Positions 39,051-47,971 of a stretch of 64,000 nt of DNA are shown here, piece by piece (position 1 is the stretch's first letter; every line of letters starts with the position of its first letter). This stretch comes from Tritrichomonas musculus (taxonomy: Eukaryota > Parabasalia > Tritrichomonadida > Tritrichomonadidae). The position numbers and the translations under genes are program-made. Below the pieces are notes generated by a model that was given only the letters and a program-made list of their open reading frames with translations, ran no database searches and was not told where the DNA came from. The stretch lies in contig JAPFFF010000042.1 of NCBI GenBank assembly GCA_039105265.1, positions 1,116,001 to 1,180,000 of the forward strand, read 5' to 3'.

Positions 39051-39497
39051 TTAAAGTACTAAGTCTAGCTGTTCTCCAATAAACATGTCAAATGACTCAA
39101 TTTGATATTTCTGCTTGAGAGCATCGATTTTTGGTTTATGACTTGTTGGAGCAGCTGCAATGGAGTAGTTGTAGTATTTGATTCCTTGATACTCTTGAGT
39201 GGTAGTGTTTCCATTTATGTAGAACTCTTCGAAATCTTCAGATATTTTTCTCCTTGAGTTAGGCTTAATAAATATTGAGTCAAGATCAAGTTCTTTGAGC
39301 TTATCTGGATAAAATCTGTGGCACTTGTCTTTTATCTTGATTGATACATAGAGTACTTTGCCTAAATAGCTCCATTCTCCTGCTTTCATTGGGTACTTGT
39401 CACAAAGTATCGAGAAATTACATTGTTTAGTATTTGGAGCACATTTTGCACGAAGTTCATTGACATAGTCATAGACGTTTCTTGTTGTCATTTTCAT
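39051..39497 (-). CDS. Unknown 148-residue protein
   Basis: It starts MKMTTRNVYDYVNELR. The product is a compact alpha/beta sequence with NFSILCDKYP and YLGKVLYVSIKIKDKC strands. It lies 21 bp from the LNED protein gene on the same strand, in a run of small genes upstream of the capsid gene. No family is recognised; a small virion or replication accessory protein is possible. Confidence 0.5.
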   Translation of the reverse strand: MKMTTRNVYDYVNELRAKCAPNTKQCNFSILCDKYPMKAGEWSYLGKVLYVSIKIKDKCHRFYPDKLKELDLDSIFIKPNSRRKISEDFEEFYINGNTTTQEYQGIKYYNYSIAAAPTSHKPKIDALKQKYQIESFDMFIGEQLDLVL

Positions 39498-39521
39498 CTG
39501 GATAAAAAATTCAATAAAAAA

Positions 39522-39956
39522 TTAATAGATGTTATTTTGGGTAAAGATATGCTGAGTAGGTCCATATCGAATATCTTGTTTATTATATTCTCTTGCTCTA
39601 CCTTGCATTGGTGGTTTCTCAGGCTTCTTAAGATATTTTGGTAAGAGAGGTACTGGTTTATCTTTTTCACCTATATGTCGATAAAAACCACCATCTGTAA
39701 TACTAACAGGAAGTTCACGAACAGGTTTGGTTATATGTTCTCGAGTATCTGGAAATCTAACAGGGTCCTCATGTTCAATAATCTGGGTAGGTGGTCGATT
39801 AATATATGGGTTGAAGGTTACCGAATAAGTATTAGTATTACTGAACACACCAAAATGTTGAAACTCTATGTCTTTATTTTTCATGGTAGCTTCATTATAC
39901 ATCATACCTTCTCTTCCAACAATCTCAGCTTGTGGGCTTCTATAATCATTCGACAT
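39522..39956 (-). CDS. Unknown 144-residue protein next to the capsid gene
   Basis: It starts MSNDYRSPQAEIVGREGMM and is rich in Pro, Tyr and Asn without clear helices, as in extended virion cement or minor proteins. It is 27 bp downstream of the capsid candidate on the same strand. The assignment to the virion is by position only. Confidence 0.5.
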   Translation of the reverse strand: MSNDYRSPQAEIVGREGMMYNEATMKNKDIEFQHFGVFSNTNTYSVTFNPYINRPPTQIIEHEDPVRFPDTREHITKPVRELPVSITDGGFYRHIGEKDKPVPLLPKYLKKPEKPPMQGRAREYNKQDIRYGPTQHIFTQNNIY

Positions 39957-39983
39957 TTTCTATAAAATAAAATATACATCTTT

Positions 39984-41666
39984 TTACTCAGGGGTTGTTA
40001 AATCATAAGGACCAATACGTACTGATGGTGGCATACCGTTTGGTCTAATCAAGATACTAATTGATATATCTGTTAATAAGCATAATAATGGAGGTGTATC
40101 TACTTCCTGTCTAAATGGATTATCTGCCTTTTGACTACATATCAATTCGAAGTTAATAGGTGCAAGACTTGAAAGACCTTGTTGATATGTTCCATCTGTT
40201 TCAGTAGGAAGACCTATGAAGAATGAGGACCTATCATTTGGATAATAGCCTGTTGTATTTTCATTATACTGATTCTCATTAGCTAGACTTGCAATAACCT
40301 CTTTATTAAATCCATTTTGCTCTCCATTCATGTTCATTGCATTCTGGCAATATTCGAGGAACTCTGGATACTTACCATTCGTACCAAATGCTTTAGCAGG
40401 AATATTATTGTAATTACCACAATTCATATGAAATGCTTCAAACATAGGATTCTTGAAGTATGTCTTATGTGTATGCTTGAGTGGGAATAAGCAAAACATA
40501 CTATCTACAAAATTAGGTGTAATAGTAATAGTTGCTTTATCTTGTTCATTATTAAGAGGTCTTGTACAAGTGTAAAATGACATAATCTGTGTTGGGAATG
40601 TAAGTGGATGTTGAGGGTTAGCATATCTTTGAACAAGTGCTGTATATACAGATTCATGAATACCAAAACAAGGTATAATACTCGCACATTCTTCAATGGA
40701 ATAATCAACAACACTCCAAGTTCTCCAATCACTGTAAATAGTTCGGTCAACTCTTTCCTTAGTCTTGTTAGCTCCGTCAATTTCATATGCTCCTCCATGA
40801 TTTTCACCAACAGGTGGAAGATTGTCGGGGTGATTAATCTTATCCATTGCTATTTTTTCGGTACTTGTCCACATCCATATTGGTTCTCCAATAGGTCGAA
40901 ATTCATTGGTAATTTCATCAACATTGAAGTCTTTCATTATATGTGGATTAGCAACCAAGCTCTTTTCAAAACCAACTGGACAATATACCATACCAGCTGT
41001 TGAAAAGTATAGACGTAATTCGATTTTACCTGCAAATGCTGGCAAGTACTTGATATTAGATAAAGGTAGGAATCGTCGCAAATCAATCTTTAATCTAATT
41101 GTTGATGTAACGGAAGTCACGTCTTTGTTAAGATTTGCAACAAAACCACATCTCCTTCCATGAGTATCATTCCAAATATCCTTATGTCTTGCTTTACTAT
41201 ATATATCAGCTCTTTTAGTAACTTCATTTGCACAACATGCAGTTAAAAAGGATTCTTCACATCCAAAGTTCTGGGTATAAAGCGTCATACCATTAGCTAC
41301 AATTTCATACTTCTCAACAGCATCTCGAGCATCCTTAAAACCAAACCATACCTTACCAAAATTATAACCATTGACATTTTCTAAATCACTTAGAATTGGC
41401 TTGTCTATTTTTATCATCACTTTCATATCTGCTCGAATAAATCCATTATATATATCAGCAGTATTATGAGTATTAGGAGAGATAATACATGTTGTATATG
41501 AACCACTCTTAATTGGTGGTGATGGTGAATACGAAGTTTGTGGATTTAATGAGTATGCCTTATTTGTATCACTCAGTGCTATGCAATTATCGACAACATC
41601 AAAGTAAGATGCAATCTGAGTACAAACCTCTGCTGAGGTTTTCATATAGGATTCCTTGTTAAGCAT
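39984..41666 (-). CDS. Major capsid protein candidate (double jelly-roll type)
   Basis: The 560-residue product forms the virion shell if the assignment is right. It is beta-rich throughout, has the length expected of Polinton major capsid proteins, and includes features seen in that family: KIDLRRFLPLSN followed by FAGKIELRLYFSTAG near the end of the first half, and a second beta-rich half ending ISILIRPNGMPPSVRIGPYDL. It sits in a block with small virion-like genes, the packaging ATPase, integrase and protease. Cytoplasmic or nuclear assembly cannot be told. The second Met (residue 8) is an alternative start. Fold assignment rests on length, composition and context; structure prediction would decide. 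Confidence 0.75.
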   Translation of the reverse strand: MLNKESYMKTSAEVCTQIASYFDVVDNCIALSDTNKAYSLNPQTSYSPSPPIKSGSYTTCIISPNTHNTADIYNGFIRADMKVMIKIDKPILSDLENVNGYNFGKVWFGFKDARDAVEKYEIVANGMTLYTQNFGCEESFLTACCANEVTKRADIYSKARHKDIWNDTHGRRCGFVANLNKDVTSVTSTIRLKIDLRRFLPLSNIKYLPAFAGKIELRLYFSTAGMVYCPVGFEKSLVANPHIMKDFNVDEITNEFRPIGEPIWMWTSTEKIAMDKINHPDNLPPVGENHGGAYEIDGANKTKERVDRTIYSDWRTWSVVDYSIEECASIIPCFGIHESVYTALVQRYANPQHPLTFPTQIMSFYTCTRPLNNEQDKATITITPNFVDSMFCLFPLKHTHKTYFKNPMFEAFHMNCGNYNNIPAKAFGTNGKYPEFLEYCQNAMNMNGEQNGFNKEVIASLANENQYNENTTGYYPNDRSSFFIGLPTETDGTYQQGLSSLAPINFELICSQKADNPFRQEVDTPPLLCLLTDISISILIRPNGMPPSVRIGPYDLTTPE

Positions 41667-41683
41667 TTTAGATAGAAAAAAAT

Positions 41684-41815
41684 TTACATCATATCTTCAA
41701 AGATGCGATTTCTCCTACCAATAGGTCTCATAGGTATATATTGAGGTTGTTGTTCTTCTTCATATTGTTGTGGCGGTTCTTCAGGAACATACTGTTGTCT
41801 TGGTTTACTCATCAT
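41684..41815 (-). CDS. Very small Pro/Gln-rich protein upstream of the capsid gene
   Basis: A 43-residue frame starts MMSKPRQQYVPEEPPQQ, ends RRNRIFEDMM and lies 17 bp before the capsid gene on the same strand. Its first ATG overlaps the stop of the preceding gene in an ATGATGA arrangement. The RRNRIFED tail is basic, then acidic. The frame fills exactly the space between two genes, which supports it; no family is recognised. Small arginine-bearing peptides in adenoviruses accompany DNA or capsid, so a virion role is plausible. Confidence 0.5.
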   Translation of the reverse strand: MMSKPRQQYVPEEPPQQYEEEQQPQYIPMRPIGRRNRIFEDMM

Positions 41816-42234
41816 TTATCAACAACCTCCTTTATCATACGTCTCTGTTCTTTCTTCTCTCGACTTATCTTCATTTCTTCACCTAGTGATTTTAGCTGTT
41901 TTAGTATTTCCTCATTCACAGTAGGGTCATAAACTTGGCTTTGTTGAGTTTTTCGAGGTTTTGGAGGTTTTCGTGCAGCTTTCGAACTTATTGGCTTTCT
42001 TGGCTTTTCTTCAAGTTCCTCATGTTCTTCACTGTCTGAGTTTTCTTGAGTTTCTTCGTTATTTTCACTGTCTGAGTTTTCTTGATATTCTCGAGTTATT
42101 GGAGTTTTTCGCTGTTTTACAATATACTTGTCTTTGGTTTTTGTAGGTAAAACTTCCCAATCTGGGTCATCCCTTCCATTCAACCATTTATGAATAACTG
42201 CAAGTCTCTTAGAACCTGTTAGATGTTTTGACAT
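41812..42234 (-). CDS. Basic/acidic virion-like protein, 140 residues
   Basis: It starts MSKHLTGSKRLAVIHKWL. An N-terminal helical region is followed by two copies of an acidic repeat (QENSDSENNEET and QENSDSEEHEEL), a Lys/Pro/Arg-rich stretch (KPISSKAARKPPKPRK) and a C-terminal helix. Such charge-segregated small proteins in Polinton virion blocks may bind DNA or act as core proteins. No family is recognised. Its stop overlaps the start of the small gene that follows. Confidence 0.5.
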   Translation of the reverse strand: MSKHLTGSKRLAVIHKWLNGRDDPDWEVLPTKTKDKYIVKQRKTPITREYQENSDSENNEETQENSDSEEHEELEEKPRKPISSKAARKPPKPRKTQQSQVYDPTVNEEILKQLKSLGEEMKISREKKEQRRMIKEVVDK

Positions 42235-42281
42235 TTAAAATAAACAAAAAAGTCCAAAAATTTAGTTTTTTTGAGTTTTCA

Positions 42282-42737
42282 TTAGATGCAGGTTCTCGCC
42301 CGATTGTTGGTAGTAAAGTCACTCTCTTGTAATGATCTAGACGAAAATGCTGGCTTTTCAAGAGGTGCTCCAACAGAATCACCTTTTGTAGATTTATTAA
42401 TTGATGATAAGGCAGTTTTCACTTTTCCATCTGGGACATATTTTAATGCTGTGTCAGCTATATTTGCTATTTTATTTCTTGTACTATCGCTCAAGAAGCT
42501 TTCACCAAGACCTCTCGCAACTGAACCAATAACACCAGCATGCTTGGTTAATCCACCAGCTGAAGCATCTAATAGTTTACTTGCAAGACCTCCCGAAAAA
42601 CTATCTGCTGCTCCCATTAATAACTTACCACCTAGTCCTACTCCTCCTTTTATTATCTCTTGCCATGGAGAAAATTGTTGCTTTTTGGAATAATTTGGCT
42701 TCCAATAATCTTCTACTGAATGACGTTCAATTCCCAT
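42282..42737 (-). CDS. Gly/Ala-rich minor virion protein candidate
   Basis: It starts MGIERHSVEDYWKPNYS and contains amphipathic Gly/Ala-rich segments (GGVGLGGKLLMGAADSFSGG, ASAGGLTKHAGVIGSVARG). Length, composition and position between the capsid gene and the ATPase recall the membrane-active or pVI-like minor virion proteins of adenovirus-type viruses. The resemblance is compositional, so this is inference. It ends with RARTCI, and might be a protease substrate. Confidence 0.5.
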   Translation of the reverse strand: MGIERHSVEDYWKPNYSKKQQFSPWQEIIKGGVGLGGKLLMGAADSFSGGLASKLLDASAGGLTKHAGVIGSVARGLGESFLSDSTRNKIANIADTALKYVPDGKVKTALSSINKSTKGDSVGAPLEKPAFSSRSLQESDFTTNNRARTCI

Positions 42738-42754
42738 TTTTAAAAAATTAAAAA

Positions 42755-43621
42755 TTATTCGAAATAGTACTTATTAGCAGAAATATTTATTACGAATTTT
42801 TCATGTGGTTCTTTATGTTGTAAGTATTCAGCTACTGTCTGCTTCGTATTTAATGAGTTATTTGTTTGTTGCAACAAGCTAGTAAAATCTTCCTCACTAT
42901 ATCCTGTATAACATATGATATCTGTTGCTAACCTTTTAGCATTCATATGAACAAATCGAATAGTTTGGATAGCCATGATACATGTTAAATTATAGTGTCT
43001 TGTCTTGGTTAACAACTTGATGAATTCACTATTACCATTCTTTAATAAATCACTACCTGCACAATCATCTAGTATCAATAATGTGTTATATGGATATGAT
43101 AATGTTTCATACTTGACTAACTTATTGGCTATATATATTATTTTATCATTTAGCTCATTTAAATGATGCTTCTCAATGAGCCTCCTCATTTCGTCATTGG
43201 TCTCTTTCATTCGAGATAATACATATTTGACAATGGCATAATACTTTATCTTTCTTCGAAGATGTCTTTTAAGATAACTCATTAATTCTCTTTCCTTTAC
43301 ATAATCGATTCTTGATTGTATCTGTTTATTAAGTGTTTCAGCTGTTTTATCCATTTTACCAGAGCTTGAGCGAAATATTATCTTTTGGTAGTATGGATGT
43401 TTAAACAACCTCTCTGTTATCATAATATGTCTCCATATCCAAAAACTTTTACCAGCACCTGGTTTACCAATTAAAAAGTATATACCATTTGTACTAAAAG
43501 GATAATCAGGTGATAATGGTTTAATCAAAGCACCATCTATCTCTTTCATGTTCTTCTGTAAGGTCTCTTTAATCAATGTTTCTACTTTATTTATTAGTTC
43601 TGCACTTGGGGGTTCATCCAT
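42755..43621 (-). CDS. DNA-packaging ATPase (A32/FtsK-HerA type)
   Basis: This motor loads the genome into the capsid at the cost of ATP. The 288-residue product has Walker A IGKPGAGKS (residues 51-59) preceded by a beta strand YFL, and Walker B LLILDDCAGS (Asp185, Asp186). A later TRHYNLTCIMAIQT strand fits sensor-type motif III of the A32 family. The size is typical. It starts 10 bp downstream of the integrase stop and is followed by virion-like genes, the standard Polinton morphogenesis block. Confidence 0.92.
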   Translation of the reverse strand: MDEPPSAELINKVETLIKETLQKNMKEIDGALIKPLSPDYPFSTNGIYFLIGKPGAGKSFWIWRHIMITERLFKHPYYQKIIFRSSSGKMDKTAETLNKQIQSRIDYVKERELMSYLKRHLRRKIKYYAIVKYVLSRMKETNDEMRRLIEKHHLNELNDKIIYIANKLVKYETLSYPYNTLLILDDCAGSDLLKNGNSEFIKLLTKTRHYNLTCIMAIQTIRFVHMNAKRLATDIICYTGYSEEDFTSLLQQTNNSLNTKQTVAEYLQHKEPHEKFVINISANKYYFE

Positions 43622-43631
43622 TTACAAATTT

Positions 43632-44786
43632 TTAAATGTATTTCATAATTTTATCTGGTATTGGTTTGCCCTCAACCTTTTGACCTGCTTTAATTTGTCG
43701 TTCATAATTTTTCTTTTGTTCCAACCAATATTGTCTTTCTGCTGTACCAAGTACTAATGGATTACCTCTCCTTACATCTCTAATAGTTTGTCTAGCAAAG
43801 GCATCATCACCTTCGACTCCTTCCCATTTTAAATCATACTTACCAGTATCTTCATCAAAGTTATATATTCGTTCAATAATACCTTCTTTACCTTCATTTA
43901 GTCTTTCAGCTACTTTAATCCTTTTGTCTCTTGTCCTTAACAACCTATATCCAGGGAATGAACTAGTTGAACCATCTTTGGACTTGACCACAAACTGGTT
44001 ACCTTTTTGCGAGTCAACTATATAAGACTCATTAGACAAATTACTTCTTCTTTTACCAAATGGTTCTTTTTCAAGTACTAACCTGACCTTCTCACCTGGA
44101 TTAAAATGGTATGGATTAATGCGTGCATTCTTTTGTATGTACTTTATTTCATCCTCTGGAGTAATATCATTAGGTGCTTTATTATCTAAAGACCTATGAG
44201 GAGAGTTGTTATATATGTTGACCAAATCATGCATCTCCTTTGGTTGAATAAACCTATTTTCACCAATAGCATCTCTTATAGTTCTCATAAACCTATTAAT
44301 AATGCCAAGTACATTATGGTTATTCTCAGTAGTTGTTCGGTATTTTATGTTCTTCTCTCTCATGAAGTCTAAGACTGTTGATGATAAATATGCTGCATCC
44401 TCATCACTTGTTATCGAATATACATGAGGTACATCATTAACAAATTTATGAAGTGCTGTTAATACTTCTCTTGCTCCTTTACCATTCATAGGATATGCAT
44501 ATGCTTTTCTGGTGTTGATATTGATGAACATTAGATAATTCAACCCACCTGCCTCTTTATTATTAATGAAGGTATCCATTTGATAACCATGAGGATGTTT
44601 GGATACAATAGGTATAAATTGTGCTTTAGGTACTCTCTTATCATGTACTACTCTTTCATCAAAGTATTTCTTTGCTTCTTCTTCATTTAGATTCTCTTGT
44701 TTTGCCATACTAAGGTATTTGTCCAAGGTCTTCCATTTAGCTTTGTTGTATAATTTTTCATATGGGCTTGGTTCTTCTTTACTCAT
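43632..44786 (-). CDS. Retrovirus-type integrase, Maverick 1
   Basis: It inserts the element into host DNA and makes the short target duplication. The 384-residue product has an N-terminal helical region, an RNase H-like core from about residue 65 (HGYQMDTFINNKE, then YLMFININTRKAYAYPM, then SITSDEDAAYLS), the helix FMRTIRDAIGE, and YNNSPHRSLDNKAP, which is characteristic of integrases of Polintons and retroelements. The C-terminal part (FNPGEKVRLVLEKEPFGKRR onward) is the SH3/chromo-like domain. It is placed between the ATPase and the probable minor capsid gene. Confidence 0.92.
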   Translation of the reverse strand: MSKEEPSPYEKLYNKAKWKTLDKYLSMAKQENLNEEEAKKYFDERVVHDKRVPKAQFIPIVSKHPHGYQMDTFINNKEAGGLNYLMFININTRKAYAYPMNGKGAREVLTALHKFVNDVPHVYSITSDEDAAYLSSTVLDFMREKNIKYRTTTENNHNVLGIINRFMRTIRDAIGENRFIQPKEMHDLVNIYNNSPHRSLDNKAPNDITPEDEIKYIQKNARINPYHFNPGEKVRLVLEKEPFGKRRSNLSNESYIVDSQKGNQFVVKSKDGSTSSFPGYRLLRTRDKRIKVAERLNEGKEGIIERIYNFDEDTGKYDLKWEGVEGDDAFARQTIRDVRRGNPLVLGTAERQYWLEQKKNYERQIKAGQKVEGKPIPDKIMKYI

Positions 44787-44792
44787 TTATTT

Positions 44793-45797
44793 TTAAATAA
44801 ACATCTTATCGTATTGAAGGAATTGCATTTCGATTACAAATGAATCTTTAGGAGGTAGTTTGGTTGGCCAATTATAATGTGCATCACTATAGAAGTCTAT
44901 CCAAAACCTTTGGTCCATTGAGTTTAACTTGAAGTACTTAATCGGACTATATTCAACATCACTATCTCCAATATAGTTATGTAATGCTTGTTCACCAATA
45001 GATGAATATATTTTACATGGATGTCTGTCCCATACATTATCAAATACCAACCTCTTACTTAAAGTTGAATATTTCTTAGGGTTATTTTGATAAGCTCCTG
45101 TGCCTATATTAAACACATCTGCAAAGTCCTCATTCCAATCACCAATTTGGAAAAAATTGATAAATTGATTTGAATCTTCCTCTATATTATCATTATTTTT
45201 GGTATATATAATTTCATGAAAACCATCTTTATCATAATATCCATCTGTTTGTATATCTCGATATGCAATTAATGAATCATTTTGGGAAAATGCATTTCCA
45301 TATTGTCCATGCATAGCTATCCAAGATTTCATCGCGGTGTTGACAGCATCAAAGAACCCTCTTAAGTCCCCTTCCTCTGACACCCAATCAATAACATCAA
45401 AATTTGCTATCCATTTCCAAGTAGGCTCTTTTGCATTTTCTACTTTGAGCTCGTCCTGGTAGAATTTATCAACTAGTTCTTGAGTTAAAATAGGGTCGTT
45501 TATATTTCCTCCATGTAAAACAAAGTAGGATTTTTGTACTTTAAATATAGTCACATTAAATTCTAATTTGCGTCTTCTCTTAATGATATGTGCTGAAAGA
45601 ACACCAACAATAGATTCCCCTTTGTTTGCAGTTGACCATTCTGGTGGGAAATTAAACCAATACCTATTAAACTTAGCTTTATCATGTTGAGCATCCTCAA
45701 GGAAGTAGGCTGTTTCGATTGGAAGAGGTGTATTACCATCATTAACTATATTATCTCGATTAGGATATAAAGTGTTAACACTTGGTGGTAATTCCAT
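44793..45797 (-). CDS. Minor capsid (penton-like) protein candidate
   Basis: The 334-residue product starts MELPPSVNTLYPNRDNIV and is beta-rich, with strands such as KLEFNVTIFKVQKSYFVL and DSFVIEMQFLQYDKMF. Polintons usually encode a single-jelly-roll penton protein of similar size beside capsid, protease and ATPase genes, and no other gene here fits better. The stop lies 7 bp before the integrase start on the same strand. The assignment is by size, strand content and context only. Confidence 0.5.
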   Translation of the reverse strand: MELPPSVNTLYPNRDNIVNDGNTPLPIETAYFLEDAQHDKAKFNRYWFNFPPEWSTANKGESIVGVLSAHIIKRRRKLEFNVTIFKVQKSYFVLHGGNINDPILTQELVDKFYQDELKVENAKEPTWKWIANFDVIDWVSEEGDLRGFFDAVNTAMKSWIAMHGQYGNAFSQNDSLIAYRDIQTDGYYDKDGFHEIIYTKNNDNIEEDSNQFINFFQIGDWNEDFADVFNIGTGAYQNNPKKYSTLSKRLVFDNVWDRHPCKIYSSIGEQALHNYIGDSDVEYSPIKYFKLNSMDQRFWIDFYSDAHYNWPTKLPPKDSFVIEMQFLQYDKMFI

Positions 45798-45821
45798 TTC
45801 GAGTTGAATAAAAAGTCTTTA

Positions 45822-46376
45822 TTAATATACAACACCTGTTTCTAATTCATTGTTTTGAAGTTCTCGAAGTATTCTCTTTCTAATATATGGTATATTGCGT
45901 TGTTTAAACTTACCATTTCCTTCATGCAAAAAGGTACGACAAGATTCCATTAGAAACACTCCACAATCCTTGTTATTCTTTTGACTAGGTACATCATAAT
46001 ATTTTGCTTTTAACTTACCTGTTGCTGAAATATCGATATACTTATTATGTGTCTTTACCTCTGGTGCCATTGACTTATTCTCAGAGTCATAGCATTCGAT
46101 TATTTTCTTTGAATATCGAACAATACATAAAACCCAATGTTCTCCATCTGAGCAAATGGGGACAAATACTTTATCGAAATTTGAAAATGACTTTTTACCT
46201 GAGATAGGACTTTTCATCAGTTCTAGTAATTTTTCATTATCATTAGTCTCATATGCTATAGAAAGGAGGGTATAAAATGCAGTAGGTAAAACCAATATTT
46301 TCTTTTTATCAAACTCTGCCTCATTTTGACCAGGTTGTTTATTCAATCTCTTTCCTTTTTCATATAGAAGTTTCAA
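45822..46376 (-). CDS. Adenovirus/Ulp1-type cysteine protease
   Basis: This maturation protease cleaves virion precursors in related viruses. The open frame shows the His-Asp-Gln-Cys series in order: EHWVLC (His80), ECYDSE (Asp97), the PSQKN segment (Gln132) and KDCGVF (Cys138), numbered from position 46376. Spacing matches clan CE peptidases. The preceding FVPICSDGEHW strand and the following ESCRTFL helix are typical. The start codon in this copy is uncertain, and coding-like sequence continues a little further upstream. It lies just before the penton-like gene. Confidence 0.85.
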   Translation of the reverse strand: MKLLYEKGKRLNKQPGQNEAEFDKKKILVLPTAFYTLLSIAYETNDNEKLLELMKSPISGKKSFSNFDKVFVPICSDGEHWVLCIVRYSKKIIECYDSENKSMAPEVKTHNKYIDISATGKLKAKYYDVPSQKNNKDCGVFLMESCRTFLHEGNGKFKQRNIPYIRKRILRELQNNELETGVVY

Positions 46377-46427
46377 GTAGTCATCAATAACATCTTCGTC
46401 TATATTTTCATCATTGACTAAACTCCT

Positions 46428-47360
46428 CTAATCATGAATCCTATTATGTCCTTGGTCTACTGTATACTCTCCTGCCTTCTGTGGTGTCATACGGGGTTGT
46501 CTTGGAGGAGGACTAGTACCTCGAGAGGTATGTGATGATGGAAACTGTGGAGGTGGCGATGAAGGAGGAGGAGGTGGAGGAGGTGGAGGTGAACGAGGTC
46601 GTTTTGATTTTTTCTTAGGTTGTTTTGATTTTTTCTTAGGTCTATCATCCTCGTCTAAATTTGTACTACTTTGAAGTAAAAGTTGAATTCTGTTTTGATT
46701 TTGATCCCTTGTTGGTGGCTCAACATTTGTAGGTCGGTTCCTACCGATTTTCCTAAGGTTAAGATGATAATCATTTCGATTTAAAGTTGGAGGTCTGGGT
46801 AATGGAGCCAATTCTGGTATATCATCTGTTTGAATACCTCTAGTTTTATATTCTTTCTTATCACTTTTCAATGTTCTTTCTTTCATCTTCTCTCTCAGTT
46901 CTCTAGCTGCTTGTTTTTCCTCCTCAGTTTTCATTCGAGATATCCTTATGTTGATAATATCATAATGTAATTTTATCTCTGTTAATATACCTTGATCTGA
47001 TTCTTGGAGAGTATATTGATATGGCTTTAATACTGTTATGTAATGCCCATGTTCATCTTTATCATCTTGATTTTTCTTAATAGCAAACACACAACCTGTA
47101 AATTTTGCTCTTGGTCTCTCTCTCTTGAGTCTATTAGCAAATTCAAGTACGTCTTTAAAAGCTATACTAGTATTTAAATATGTCTCATATAATTTTTGTA
47201 GATTTATTTGATTATTAGAGAACTTCCATATAGTTTGACCCAAACCTCTTGTTAATCTTGCAACATCTCTATCAACTAGTTTAGGTCGAAATTTAATAGT
47301 ACCTTGTAATAGTTGTATTTTATTGTTAGGTTTTGTTTGTGTACCTATGTCACTTGTCAT
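46428..47360 (-). CDS. Proline-rich basic protein upstream of the protease
   Basis: A 310-residue product. The N-terminal 130 residues look folded (RDVARLTRGLGQTIWKF, FTGCVFAIKKNQDD). The remainder is disordered and basic: charged helix, PKKKSKQPKKKSKRPRS, a run of nine prolines, and a Ser/Pro/Gln tail. The paired PKKKSK motifs are nuclear-localisation-like. No family is recognised. Candidate roles are DNA-binding virion core protein or terminal-protein-like factor; the latter is suggested only because no terminal protein was found elsewhere. Confidence 0.5.
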   Translation of the reverse strand: MTSDIGTQTKPNNKIQLLQGTIKFRPKLVDRDVARLTRGLGQTIWKFSNNQINLQKLYETYLNTSIAFKDVLEFANRLKRERPRAKFTGCVFAIKKNQDDKDEHGHYITVLKPYQYTLQESDQGILTEIKLHYDIINIRISRMKTEEEKQAARELREKMKERTLKSDKKEYKTRGIQTDDIPELAPLPRPPTLNRNDYHLNLRKIGRNRPTNVEPPTRDQNQNRIQLLLQSSTNLDEDDRPKKKSKQPKKKSKRPRSPPPPPPPPPSSPPPQFPSSHTSRGTSPPPRQPRMTPQKAGEYTVDQGHNRIHD

Positions 47361-47401
47361 TTAAAAATCAAATAAAAGAAAGAAGAAGAAGATGTTGTTT
47401 A

Positions 47402-47641
47402 TTAAGGAAGGTTATCAAGGCTGCTGTTGATATCATCAACGTTGACCTTCATCTTTGCAAGGTCATCAATGACAGAATCGAGTTTTAAGGATAGCAGGTT
47501 GACCCTATTAAGAACCTCATCAAGTCGTTGGTTGAGTTGATCAATTTGGAGCAACAAGTAAGTTTCAAGCTTTTGCTTTTCATCCATGATTTTAGCGTTG
47601 AGCATTTCAGTGGTCAATCGTATCTTCTTATCGAGATTCAT
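47402..47641 (-). CDS. Small coiled-coil protein
   Basis: A 79-residue product from the ATG at 47639-47641 (MNLDKKIRLTTEMLN). It is almost entirely heptad repeats (QIDQLNQRLDEVLNRVNLL, KLDSVIDDLAKM), predicting a parallel coil. The word TCATTTCACTT lies 9 bases before the ATG. No family is recognised. It is divergent from the gene at 47708 with a 66-bp shared promoter region. Confidence 0.55.
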   Translation of the reverse strand: MNLDKKIRLTTEMLNAKIMDEKQKLETYLLLQIDQLNQRLDEVLNRVNLLSLKLDSVIDDLAKMKVNVDDINSSLDNLP

Positions 47642-47707
47642 CAAAGAAAAAAGTGAAATGACTAAATATTTTTCTATTGTTCATTTCATTTTTTTATTTC
47701 TGTATAA
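47642..47707. promoter_or_regulatory. Divergent promoter with two TCAYTTCAY words
   Basis: On the minus strand TCATTTCACTT (47651-47661), and on the plus strand TCATTTCATT (47681-47690), each followed by a T run, face outward toward the ATGs at 47641 and 47708. Both fit the TCAYW initiator type. Confidence 0.35.
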
Positions 47708-47971
47708 ATGGCTAATTACATGACCATAAAAGAGCGTATATATATCCTCTATAAAATAGTATCTAACCTCTATGAATATAGATGTGAGACTAATGAGGGA
47801 GTATGTAATATTTTAATTAATAAGATAAAAGAGTTAGCTGCTGAGTATTTCGAACCTGAATTTCTTGGTGTAATGATGAAAGATGGTGATTTGGAATTTG
47901 TCGACCAAATAGAACATTTTGCCTTTGAGTTCTTAGAGGACCAAATATCTAATCTGCCCTCGCATTTATAA
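47708..47971 (+). CDS. Unknown 87-residue acidic protein
   Basis: The product (MANYMTIKERIYILYKIVSN) is helical and acidic with three cysteines, a compact helical bundle by pattern. No family is recognised. It is convergent with the endonuclease-like gene near the right end, overlapping its 3' end by about 23 bp. Confidence 0.5.
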   Translation: MANYMTIKERIYILYKIVSNLYEYRCETNEGVCNILINKIKELAAEYFEPEFLGVMMKDGDLEFVDQIEHFAFEFLEDQISNLPSHL

